From: Hydrogenimonas sp.
Lineage (GTDB): Bacteria > Campylobacterota > Campylobacteria > Campylobacterales > Hydrogenimonadaceae
DNA length: 12,148 nucleotides
NCBI GenBank assembly: GCA_015494675.1
Contig: WGAW01000032.1
Location: forward strand, 1-12,148
Direction: 5' to 3'
In this document: positions 5,705 through 12,148 of the stretch, in pieces
Numbering within the stretch: position 1 is the first letter of the stretch
How the letters are laid out: each line of letters begins with the position of its first letter
Made by a program: the position numbers and the translations under genes
Notes under the pieces: generated by a model
The model's database searches: none
What the model saw: the letters and a program-made list of their open reading frames with translations, nothing else
Told to the model about the DNA's origin: nothing

Positions 5705-5777
5705 TCTCGAAATCTGAGATTTCGAAGCTTTAGGGGGTTGTAGGGACTTTAGTCCCTGCCGGATTGCGGGCTTTGCC
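5704..5777 (+). repeat. 74-bp direct repeat, copy 2
   Basis: This is the second copy of the 5587-5660 repeat. The 19-bp palindrome (5707-5725) is kept with G at its centre. The middle stem is perfect here (AGGGACT/AGTCCCT, 5742-5757). The last stem is the best formed: CGGATT-G-CGGGC (5760-5771), loop TTT, GCCCG-G-AATCCG (5775-5786), running 9 bp past the conserved end of the repeat. A promoter for the following gene overlaps this end. Confidence 0.9.
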
Positions 5778-5792
5778 CGGAATCCGTATAAT
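5764..5792 (+). promoter_or_regulatory. Putative sigma70 promoter for the 5825 gene, murC and mutS2
   Basis: TTGCGG (5764-5769), a 17-bp spacer, then a perfect TATAAT (5787-5792); a second TATAAT follows at 5793-5798 without a matching -35. Transcription would start near 5799-5800, giving a leader of about 25 bases with AGGA at 5815-5818. The -35 and spacer lie within repeat copy 2 and its terminal hairpin. Confidence 0.6.
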
Positions 5793-5824
5793 TATAATGA
5801 AACAATTCAACAACAGGAACGAAA

Positions 5825-6406
5825 ATGCAAAAGAGTGAATTCGAAGATCTGAAAAACAACCCGCAGTTCATGCTCGATCTGACCCAGAGGGAAGAGGCGG
5901 CCGTAAAAGCGAAGGATGTGGCCGGAATGTACGAGGTTCTCGACACAGCGGTAATGCTGGACCTGCCGGCAGAGAGGCTGAACCGAGTATATACCGAGAT
6001 ACTCCAGACGGTTTTCGACCGCCTCGCCGACAAGCTTGCTGCCGGATCCCTCTTCGACCTTTCGGACAGAAGCGATCTCTACACGGTCAGGGGGATATAC
6101 GAGCACGGCATAGAGCGCTACAGCGAAAACGACTTCAAAGGGGCAAAAGAGATATTTCTCATCATCCACCACACCGCCGGCGACGAGACTCTGAGCGAAG
6201 CCATGATGCCCCATATAGCCGCCGCCGCTTCGAAGATACCCTTCGACGACTTCATAGATGAGCTGGTGGATGTGGAAAATCCGAACGAGAGCGAGAGATA
6301 CGGCTTCTTTCTTACGAACTTCAAACCTTCGCTGGAGGGGTTTATGAAAGAGAAGGCCGGGGTTCTTGAAGAGGCGCTCAAAGAGCTGGAGACGCTAAAA
6401 AGGTGA
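5825..6406 (+). CDS. Conserved-looking protein of unknown function upstream of murC
   Basis: This is a 193-aa, acidic, apparently all-helical soluble protein with no signal peptide, membrane segment, cysteine or recognisable catalytic motif. It begins MQKSEFEDLKNNPQFMLDLTQREEAA and ends in a charged helix, EEALKELETLKR. The central part (residues about 80-150) has aromatic and acidic patches such as YSENDFKGAKEIFLI, which reads like a TPR-type helix pair, but I see only one such unit. I do not recognise the family. The ATG has AGGA 6 bases upstream and a good promoter before it. Its TGA overlaps the murC GTG by 4 bp (GTGA), so the two genes are translationally coupled. A role connected to cell-wall synthesis or division is suggested by position only. 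Confidence 0.8.
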   Translation: MQKSEFEDLKNNPQFMLDLTQREEAAVKAKDVAGMYEVLDTAVMLDLPAERLNRVYTEILQTVFDRLADKLAAGSLFDLSDRSDLYTVRGIYEHGIERYSENDFKGAKEIFLIIHHTAGDETLSEAMMPHIAAAASKIPFDDFIDELVDVENPNESERYGFFLTNFKPSLEGFMKEKAGVLEEALKELETLKR

Positions 6407-7719
6407 GAATACATTTCATAGGTATCGGAGGCATAGGGATATCGGCCCTCGCAAAATTCATGGCCGGGGAGGGCCATGCGATAAGCGGGTCGGATCTGCG
6501 CCAGAGCGAAATTACCGACGAGCTGGCGCTCAAGTTCGGTGCGAAGATAACGATTCCCCACCACGGCGATGCCGTCGAAGGTGCCGATATGGTCATACAC
6601 TCCGCAGCGGTAAGAAAGAACAACCCGGAGTATATCCGCGCAAAAGAGATGGGGGTGCCTCTCTATGCAAGGAAAGAGGCGCTGAAGTTCATTCTGCGGG
6701 ACAAAAGGGTCTATGCGGTGGGCGGAGCACACGGCAAAAGCACAACTTCGGCGATGCTGGCTGAGCTTATGCCGCAGAGCAATGCAGTCATAGGGGCCAT
6801 CTCGAAGACTTTCTGCTCCAACGTCCGTACATGCGATAGTGCGGAGGTGGTCTTCGAAGCGGACGAGAGCGATGCAAGTTTTCTCAACTGCAACCCGTAC
6901 ATGGCTGTAGTCACAAATGTCGAACCTGAGCATATGGAGTATTACGATTACGATCTCGAGCGCTTTCATGCGGCGTACGAAGAGTTTCTGCGCCTGGCAG
7001 AGATAAGAGTGGTAAACGGTGAAGATCCTTTTTTGTCGAAGCTCGAACTCGAAGCGGTCAGGCTCTACCCGAGTCGCCAGATAGGCGAGGTCGAGTACCG
7101 GCTCGTGGACGGTGAGCCGTTTACACGTTTCAGGCTGGACGGTATGGGCATGTTCGAAGTCTTCGGAATCGGGGAGCATATTGCACTGGACGCCTCTCTT
7201 GCGATACTGGCGGCGTCGAGCGCCGGCATCGACATAGAGGCGATAAGGGAGAATCTGAAAAAATACAGGGGAATAAAGAAGCGCTTCGACATAATAGAGA
7301 AGAGGCCCGGATTCGTCGTAATAGACGACTACGGTCACCACCCGACGGAGATAAGAGCGACGATGAGGGCGCTCGGAACGTATGCCGATATGCTCGGTTT
7401 TTCAAAAATCAGGGCTATCTGGCAGCCGCATAAATACAGCCGCACCATCGACAACCTGCAGGGGTTCGTCGACTCTTTCGAAGGTGTTGACGAACTGGTG
7501 ATTCTGCCCATATGGGCCGCGGGCGAAGTGGAGATACCGATCGACCTGCGCGGAGCGTTCGGCGGTTACGATCCGATTATGGGGGAGCGCGTAGCGAGAG
7601 ATGATGGGAGTGTAAAGATAGTCGACAGACACGGCGACACGATCAGAGCTTTCGACGACGGACTCGTAGTGGCGTTCGGAGCGGGCGACATCACCTACCA
7701 GATCAGGGGGCTGAAGTAG
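6403..7719 (+). CDS. murC: UDP-N-acetylmuramate--L-alanine ligase
   Basis: This is a 438-aa cytoplasmic Mur ligase that adds L-Ala to UDP-MurNAc using ATP, the first peptide step of peptidoglycan synthesis. Domain 1 opens with the dinucleotide-like loop FIGIGGIGISALA (residues 5-17). The ATP loop of domain 2 reads GGAHGKSTT (107-115), with Ala where GTHGKTTT is usual. Next come FEADESD (151-157) and NVEPEHMEYY (172-181). Domain 3 has DDYGHHPTEI (308-317), the QPHKYSRT segment (341-348) and GAGDI (426-430). These are the MurC-specific signatures. The GTG start overlaps the previous gene's stop and is needed to keep the N-terminal nucleotide loop. The downstream mutS2 GTG overlaps its TAG by one base. 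Length is normal. Confidence 0.96.
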   Translation: MRIHFIGIGGIGISALAKFMAGEGHAISGSDLRQSEITDELALKFGAKITIPHHGDAVEGADMVIHSAAVRKNNPEYIRAKEMGVPLYARKEALKFILRDKRVYAVGGAHGKSTTSAMLAELMPQSNAVIGAISKTFCSNVRTCDSAEVVFEADESDASFLNCNPYMAVVTNVEPEHMEYYDYDLERFHAAYEEFLRLAEIRVVNGEDPFLSKLELEAVRLYPSRQIGEVEYRLVDGEPFTRFRLDGMGMFEVFGIGEHIALDASLAILAASSAGIDIEAIRENLKKYRGIKKRFDIIEKRPGFVVIDDYGHHPTEIRATMRALGTYADMLGFSKIRAIWQPHKYSRTIDNLQGFVDSFEGVDELVILPIWAAGEVEIPIDLRGAFGGYDPIMGERVARDDGSVKIVDRHGDTIRAFDDGLVVAFGAGDITYQIRGLK

Positions 7720-9956
7720 TGGAGCGGGTGCTTTCGGAAAAGAGATCGGATGAATCGGTAATCGTCAAGCAGCTCGATCTCGAAGAGTACGTAGGACGTT
7801 TAAGGGAACTATTCGCACGGCCCAAACCTATCTACATGGAGGGGGACAGAGATCTGCACTACAGGTTTGTGAAGGCTCTCGAAAACGTCGAGTTCAAGGC
7901 GCCGCCGAAGGTAGAAGTGCTCGACGACCTCTGGATGCGTCTGACAAAACATGGAGTGCCCGGGCTTAAGGAGATTTTCGAGGCGGTCAAGATAGTACGC
8001 TACTTCATCTACCTTAAAAGCCTCAAGATGGAGGGCGAGGTTGGAGAGTGGCTGGAGAGTATCGAGATTCCCGACGAAATAGCCGCAATCGAAGCGATGT
8101 TCGATGAGAGCGGAGATCTTCTTGAGAGTGTAGACGAGCGCCTTGCGTCGCTAAAAAGCGCCCTGAAGCAGAACAAAGAGGCGATAAGGCAGACCCTTGC
8201 GAGACTGCTCGGCAGCGCCAAACTGGCTCCGTATCTGGTCGACAGGCAGGTTCACTATATAAACGATGAAGAGGCTCTGCTTCTAAGAGGCGGTTTCAAC
8301 CATGTCCTGAAGGGAACCATAATCGGTCGAACTTCGGCGGGCTATTTCTATGTGCTGCCCGAAGCGATCGACAAACTCAAAGAGAAGGAGTCGGGTATCG
8401 CCGGAAGGCTCGAGGAGCTCTATTATGAAATAGCGAAAAAGACGGGAGCCGTAATGGCCGGATGGGTGAAGTTTTTCCGCTTTATCGACCGCGCCTTCGA
8501 CCGCTTCGACCACTACCGGGTGAGGGTCGAGATGGCCCGGATGGAGGATCTGGTCTTTATGCTGCCGGACCGCTCCGATTCGATAATATTGAAAGATTTC
8601 GTACACCCGGCGCTCTCTCATCCGAAGCCGGTGAGCATAGATTTCGACAAACCGGTGTTGATGATCACCGGTGTCAACGCCGGCGGTAAGACGATGCTTC
8701 TGAAGTCCATCCTCGCCTCCGCATGGCTGGCCAAGCATCTGCTTCCGATGAGGTGCGACCGCCATAGGAGCAGAATAGGGAGTTTCCGCCGGATCGAGGC
8801 GATAATAGAGGATCCGCAGAGTGTAAAGAACGACATATCGACCTTTGCCGGCCGTATGCGCCAGTTTTCACGTCTTTTCGGCCAGAACGACGTGCTTGTA
8901 GGAGTCGACGAGATAGAACTCGGAACCGACAGCGACGAAGCGGCCAGCCTCTTCAAGGTGATGATAGAGGAGCTGATAAAACGCAGGATCAAGATAGTGG
9001 TCACAACTCACCACAAACGGCTTGCGGCGATGATGGCGGGCGATGAGCGTGTAGAGCTGGCTGCGGCTCTCTACGACGAGAAGAACAGAGTGCCTACCTA
9101 CACGTTTTTGCAAGGTATCATCGGAAAGAGCTACGCTTTCGAGACGGCCGAGAGGTACGGGGTGCCGAAAAATATAGTGAAGCTGGCGAAGGAAGAGTAT
9201 GGAGAGGACAAAGAGAGGCTCAACGAGCTTATAGAGCGCTCGAGCACCCTGGAGAGGGAACTGCGCAAGAAGAGGGAGGAGCTGGAGCGAAAGATAGAGG
9301 AGCTCGAGCGGCAAAAAGAGCGATATAGAGAGCTGAACGACTCGATGGAGTCGGAGCTTTTGGCGAAGAAGCGCGAACTCGAAAAGATTTACGACGAGGC
9401 GGTTAGAGAGGCCAGGGAGGCTCTGAAACTCAAAGATGAGAGGGCGATCCACCGGCAGCTGAGCCGCGCGCACAAGAGTGTGCAGAGAGCGAAAATCGAG
9501 CCGAAAAAGAGGGTGGAGAGGTTCGAGGTCGGCGACAGGGTGAAGTACCGAAAGAGCAGAGGTGTGATCATCTCTATCAGGGGCAGGGAGGCGACGATAG
9601 AGGTGGATGGGATAAAACTGCGCGTTCCGGTAGCGGAGCTGAAGAGATCGGGCAACCCGCCGCCTTCGGTCTCGAAACCGAAGAGTACGGTGTCGCTCGA
9701 GCGGAGTGCGGCGACGGCCGGAGTGAAACTCGATCTTCACGGGCTTAGGGCCGAAGAGGCGGTCGATAGGCTCGACAGGTTCATCTCCGATGCCCTCCTT
9801 GCAGGCTTCGACGAGGTTCTGGTATATCACGGAATAGGCACGGGGAAGCTGGCCCATGCGGTAAGAACGTTTCTAAAAGGGCACCCGAGTGTGAAATCTT
9901 TTCATGACGCGCCGCAGCACATGGGTGGCTTCGGGGCGACGGTAGTAAAGCTTTGA
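7719..9956 (+). CDS. mutS2: MutS2-family ATPase with C-terminal Smr domain
   Basis: This 745-aa protein has the MutS2 order. An N-terminal core and clamp region (about 1-300) is followed by a MutS ATPase with Walker A TGVNAGGKT (317-325), the STFAGRM segment (374-380), Walker B and signature LVGVDEIELGTDSDE (393-407) and the TTHHKRL switch (429-435). A long charged coiled coil (about 495-590), a KOW-like beta segment (about 600-642) and a C-terminal Smr domain with LDLHG (671-675) and HGIGTGKL (704-711) complete it. MutS2 proteins act on branched DNA to limit recombination or, as shown in some bacteria, rescue collided ribosomes; the Smr domain can be a nuclease. The Walker B signature (DEIELGTD) departs from the common DELGAGTD. 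The GTG start follows AGGGGG by 8 bases and overlaps the murC stop. Confidence 0.95.
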   Translation: MERVLSEKRSDESVIVKQLDLEEYVGRLRELFARPKPIYMEGDRDLHYRFVKALENVEFKAPPKVEVLDDLWMRLTKHGVPGLKEIFEAVKIVRYFIYLKSLKMEGEVGEWLESIEIPDEIAAIEAMFDESGDLLESVDERLASLKSALKQNKEAIRQTLARLLGSAKLAPYLVDRQVHYINDEEALLLRGGFNHVLKGTIIGRTSAGYFYVLPEAIDKLKEKESGIAGRLEELYYEIAKKTGAVMAGWVKFFRFIDRAFDRFDHYRVRVEMARMEDLVFMLPDRSDSIILKDFVHPALSHPKPVSIDFDKPVLMITGVNAGGKTMLLKSILASAWLAKHLLPMRCDRHRSRIGSFRRIEAIIEDPQSVKNDISTFAGRMRQFSRLFGQNDVLVGVDEIELGTDSDEAASLFKVMIEELIKRRIKIVVTTHHKRLAAMMAGDERVELAAALYDEKNRVPTYTFLQGIIGKSYAFETAERYGVPKNIVKLAKEEYGEDKERLNELIERSSTLERELRKKREELERKIEELERQKERYRELNDSMESELLAKKRELEKIYDEAVREAREALKLKDERAIHRQLSRAHKSVQRAKIEPKKRVERFEVGDRVKYRKSRGVIISIRGREATIEVDGIKLRVPVAELKRSGNPPPSVSKPKSTVSLERSAATAGVKLDLHGLRAEEAVDRLDRFISDALLAGFDEVLVYHGIGTGKLAHAVRTFLKGHPSVKSFHDAPQHMGGFGATVVKL

Positions 9957-9980
9957 TTTTATTTTTCCGCCCGCTTTTAG

Positions 9981-9986
9981 TATAAT
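9981..9986 (+). promoter_or_regulatory. Putative -10 box of the fqrB promoter
   Basis: A perfect TATAAT preceded by TTTTAG, with a T-rich stretch (9954-9966) where a -35 would lie but no good TTGACA match. This is the usual look of vegetative promoters in Campylobacterota. Transcription would start near 9992-9993, inside or just after the first ATG (9989-9991). Confidence 0.6.
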
Positions 9987-10004
9987 CGATGCAAATAGTT
10001 CAAA

Positions 10005-10009
10005 CGGAG
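10005..10009 (+). promoter_or_regulatory. Ribosome binding site that favours the second ATG of fqrB
   Basis: CGGAG lies 6 bases before the ATG at 10016-10018. The upstream ATG at 9989 has no Shine-Dalgarno and sits only 2 bases after the TATAAT box, so it would probably be at or before the transcript's 5' end. Confidence 0.6.
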
Positions 10010-10015
10010 ATCGAG

Positions 10016-11002
10016 ATGGAAAAGATACACAATCTGGTAATCATAGGTGCGGGTCCCGCCGGAATCGCCACGGCGGTGGAGAGCTACATACTCGGAATCC
10101 GCGATATCGTGCTTTTGGAGAAAGATCAGAACCACAACGCCACGATACGAAAATATTATAAAGAGAACAAGCGTGTCGACAAAGATTGGAAAGGCCAAAA
10201 GGTGGAGCTCGACGGCAACATCTACTTCGTCGACGGGACCAAAGAGAGCACTCTGGACTTTTTCGACGAGATCATAGCGCACCATTCGGTAGAGCTCCGT
10301 ACGCATACCGAGGTTCAAAAGATCGTAAAAAACGGCGATATATTCGATGTGATGATACCGGGAGGAAGCGTAAAGGCGCGCTATGTGGTGGTGACTATAG
10401 GCCGCATGGGTAAGCCGAACAAGCCTGACTACAAGATACCCCCGTCGATCAAAAAGAGGGTCAACTACACTCTTGATGAGTGCGGTGAGGGGGAGAAGAT
10501 ACTGGTTGTGGGCGGCGGCGACTCGGCCGTGGAGTATGCGGTGGACCTGGCAGAGAAGAACGACGTGACGATCTGCTACAGGCGAGAAACCTTCAGACGC
10601 GCCAACCCCACCAATCAGAGCGCAATAGCGAACGCTATCGCCCACGGGGAGGTGAAGCCCTATCTCGGGGTGAATATAGAGGCCCTCGAAGATGACGGCG
10701 GGAGGGTCAGGGTGATCTTTGCCGAGAGGGAGCCCGAGACTTTCGACCGTGTAATATATGCGATAGGCGGGACGACGCCGAGTGCCTTTTTGCAGGGCTC
10801 CGGCATTCGTGTTGAAGAGGGCAGGCCGGTGCATGACGAAAACTATATGACGGATGTGCCCGGTCTATATGTGGCTGGAGACATAACACAGGAGTCCGGC
10901 GGCTCCATCGCCCTGGGGCTGAATCACGGGTACGCGATAGCCCGCCATATTATGGAAAGCATGAGAGGGCGTAAAGGGTGCAAAGAGCCGCTTACGGAGT
11001 GA
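10016..11002 (+). CDS. fqrB: NADPH-dependent flavoprotein, flavodoxin/quinone reductase type (FqrB-like)
   Basis: This is a 328-aa protein from the preferred ATG (337 aa from 9989). It has two Rossmann folds: the FAD site GAGPAGIATA (residues 11-20) and the NAD(P)H site VVGGGDSAVEYA (164-175), with RR at 189-190 suited to the NADPH phosphate. The C-terminal FAD contact is VAGDI (286-290). The fold is that of thioredoxin reductase, but there is no CxxC active site between the domains. KRVDKDWKGQKVEL and YAIGGTTP match my memory of H. pylori HP1164 (FqrB) and its Campylobacter counterpart, which pass electrons reversibly between NADPH and flavodoxin in the pyruvate oxidoreductase pathway. That assignment is by recalled similarity. 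Other thioredoxin-reductase-like enzymes lacking cysteines, such as ferredoxin-NADP reductases, are the alternative. A GGDEF protein gene follows after 10 bp. Confidence 0.78.
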   Translation: MEKIHNLVIIGAGPAGIATAVESYILGIRDIVLLEKDQNHNATIRKYYKENKRVDKDWKGQKVELDGNIYFVDGTKESTLDFFDEIIAHHSVELRTHTEVQKIVKNGDIFDVMIPGGSVKARYVVVTIGRMGKPNKPDYKIPPSIKKRVNYTLDECGEGEKILVVGGGDSAVEYAVDLAEKNDVTICYRRETFRRANPTNQSAIANAIAHGEVKPYLGVNIEALEDDGGRVRVIFAEREPETFDRVIYAIGGTTPSAFLQGSGIRVEEGRPVHDENYMTDVPGLYVAGDITQESGGSIALGLNHGYAIARHIMESMRGRKGCKEPLTE

Positions 11003-11012
11003 CGGGAGCGTA

Positions 11013-12148
11013 ATGTTTGACAGATTGAGGGATGGTGCGCGGAGTATATGGGGCAAACTGATGCCGCAGGAGCAGATTCTGCACCTATTCTTGCGTGAGC
11101 ATCTGCTCGAGATGCTCTGCAGAAAAGCTCCGATAACGATGAGCGCCGTTATGGTGCTGGCGACGGTGATTCTCGTGCTCTATCTCCCTTTCACAAACCC
11201 TTTTCTTATAGGCGGGTGGTATATCTGTGTAGCCGCCTTGAGCCTGCTGCGCCTGCTGAAGGTTCGAAAAGGTTGTCAGAGTATGCTGAAGCCACTCGAC
11301 GAGGGTTACTCCTCTTTCCGCAAAGAGGCGTTTCTGATGGCGCTGCTGTGGGGCTTCGCGGCACTCTTCTTCTTTCCGCAGAGCGATACTATCTATCAGA
11401 TGCTGCTGATATTTTTCATTCTTCTTCTCGCATCGGCGAGCGCCGTAAATCTCGCAATAGACAGGCCGGTAGCGGAGATATACGTATATCTTCTGCTGGT
11501 TCCCCTCTCTTTTAGGGTGTTTATGGAGGGCGATCTTTTACATATCGGTCTTTCGACCGCCATTCTGCTCTACGGGGCCCTGCTGCTCATGAGCATCAGG
11601 CAGATCGAATCCGTCATGCGTAAGGGGATGAGGCAGCATTCTGAGCTGACGCGCCTTCAAAACAGAATGAGAATGGTTCTGGAACAGACCCCGGCCGGAA
11701 TATTCAGTTATGACAAAGAGTTGAAGATAGTCGATTGCAACCGCGCATTTACGGACCTGCTCGGTGTCACAAAAGAGCAGGTGATAGGTTTGGATCTAAA
11801 CGGCATGAGAGATAGAAAACTGCTCGAGATCCTGAAAGAGGTTCTGCGCGAAAAGCGTACACTCAGGTATGAGGGCCCCTATACAAGCATGTTGAGCGGC
11901 AAGGAGATATGGGTAAGTGCCACAATAGCTCCGATGTTCGACTCGGATGGGAACCTCGAGGGGGCGATAGGTGCGGTCGAAGACAAGACGCAGGAGCACG
12001 AGGCGTTCGAAAAAGCGGAGTTTCTGGCCTACCACGACTCACTGACCTCCCTTCCGAATAGAAAGCTCCTTGGTGACAGGTTCGACTCCCAGATAGCGCA
12101 GGCCGGCAGAAAGGGGCACTACTCCGCACTCCTTTTTCTGGACCTGGA
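11013..12148 (+). CDS. Membrane-anchored PAS-GGDEF signalling protein (3' end outside window)
   Basis: The frame opens at ATG 11013, with GGGAG (11004-11008) just ahead, and stays open to the right edge (378 residues visible). Residues about 41-60, 64-82, 108-122, 126-148, 152-170 and 178-194 are hydrophobic, suggesting five or six membrane segments of a sensory region I cannot assign to a named MASE family. A helical linker (196-222) leads into a PAS domain (about 218-326: MVLEQTPAGIFSYDKELKIVDCNRAFTDLLG ... with a PAC-like end). The GGDEF domain then begins with AYHDSLTSLPNRKLL (339-353) and is cut at LLFLDL. The GGEEF active loop and any EAL domain lie beyond the window, so cyclase versus phosphodiesterase activity is undecided. 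It probably shares a transcript with fqrB. Confidence 0.85.
   Translation, partial: MFDRLRDGARSIWGKLMPQEQILHLFLREHLLEMLCRKAPITMSAVMVLATVILVLYLPFTNPFLIGGWYICVAALSLLRLLKVRKGCQSMLKPLDEGYSSFRKEAFLMALLWGFAALFFFPQSDTIYQMLLIFFILLLASASAVNLAIDRPVAEIYVYLLLVPLSFRVFMEGDLLHIGLSTAILLYGALLLMSIRQIESVMRKGMRQHSELTRLQNRMRMVLEQTPAGIFSYDKELKIVDCNRAFTDLLGVTKEQVIGLDLNGMRDRKLLEILKEVLREKRTLRYEGPYTSMLSGKEIWVSATIAPMFDSDGNLEGAIGAVEDKTQEHEAFEKAEFLAYHDSLTSLPNRKLLGDRFDSQIAQAGRKGHYSALLFLDL

Noticed and set aside
5582..5824. Short CRISPR array or integron attC site
   Set aside because: There are only two 74-bp units with one 43-bp interval. CRISPR repeats are shorter with several equal spacers, and no attC core sites or cas/integrase genes are in view.
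6118..7341. Long minus-strand open frame (407 codons) opposite murC
   Set aside because: It lies antisense to a gene with unmistakable MurC motifs. Its translation is low-complexity Arg/His/Tyr-rich with no domain signature, as expected from an antisense frame of a GC-leaning gene.
8868..9857. Long minus-strand open frame (329 codons) opposite mutS2
   Set aside because: It mirrors the charged coiled coil of MutS2 (Leu/Arg-rich antisense product), with no start signals or recognisable domain.
9940..9966. Rho-independent terminator after mutS2
   Set aside because: The T-rich tract at 9957-9966 is not preceded by a stable GC-rich hairpin; only the short palindrome AAAGCTTT is present.
9977..10834. 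Minus-strand open frame (285 codons) opposite fqrB
   Set aside because: It overlaps the well-supported flavoprotein and its promoter, and has no family motif.

Overview
The window looks like a chromosomal stretch of a free-living Campylobacterota (formerly Epsilonproteobacteria). Three things point there. The block aminotransferase, murC, mutS2 recalls the order I remember from Helicobacter pylori. The fqrB-type flavoprotein and the small c-553-type cytochromes closely resemble H. pylori proteins. The base composition, with GC-leaning codons, suggests a deep-branching or vent-type lineage (Hydrogenimonas, Nitratifractor or Sulfurovum-like) rather than Helicobacter or Campylobacter. The genus is an inference, not something I can prove from this sequence.

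Left part (1-1549). The window opens inside the 3' end of a plus-strand gene whose product ends in two tandem ExoX-like C-terminal repeats, probably the tail of a 3'-5' exonuclease. Facing it on the minus strand are two nearly identical 99-aa monoheme c-type cytochromes in tandem, closed by a rho-independent terminator. Upstream of them is a secreted 110-aa cytochrome-like protein that has lost the CxxCH heme motif.

Middle-left (1550-4352). A minus-strand, translationally coupled five-gene cluster runs in the order trxC-type thioredoxin, small DUF1104-like exported protein, OmpR-family response regulator, HAMP-less sensor kinase, monoheme cytochrome c. Neighbouring genes overlap or nearly touch. 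This suggests an envelope-directed two-component system whose operon also carries periplasmic and redox proteins.

Middle-right (4353-9956). From a divergent intergenic region, plus-strand genes follow: a class I aminotransferase (probably the succinyl-diaminopimelate type), a 243-bp non-coding gap, a 193-aa protein of unknown function, murC and mutS2. The last three genes overlap by 4 bp and 1 bp. The gap holds two copies of a 74-bp palindrome-rich direct repeat, a hairpin between them, and a promoter whose -35 box and spacer lie in the second copy.

Right end (9957-12148). A TATAAT promoter precedes an NADPH-dependent flavoprotein of the FqrB type, with its likely start at the second ATG. 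Ten bases later comes a membrane-anchored PAS-GGDEF protein that runs off the right edge.

Most of the window is core metabolism and house-keeping. The parts most worth a second look are the structured repeat pair, the kinase/cytochrome/DUF1104 cluster, the cytochrome duplication and the heme-less cytochrome homologue.
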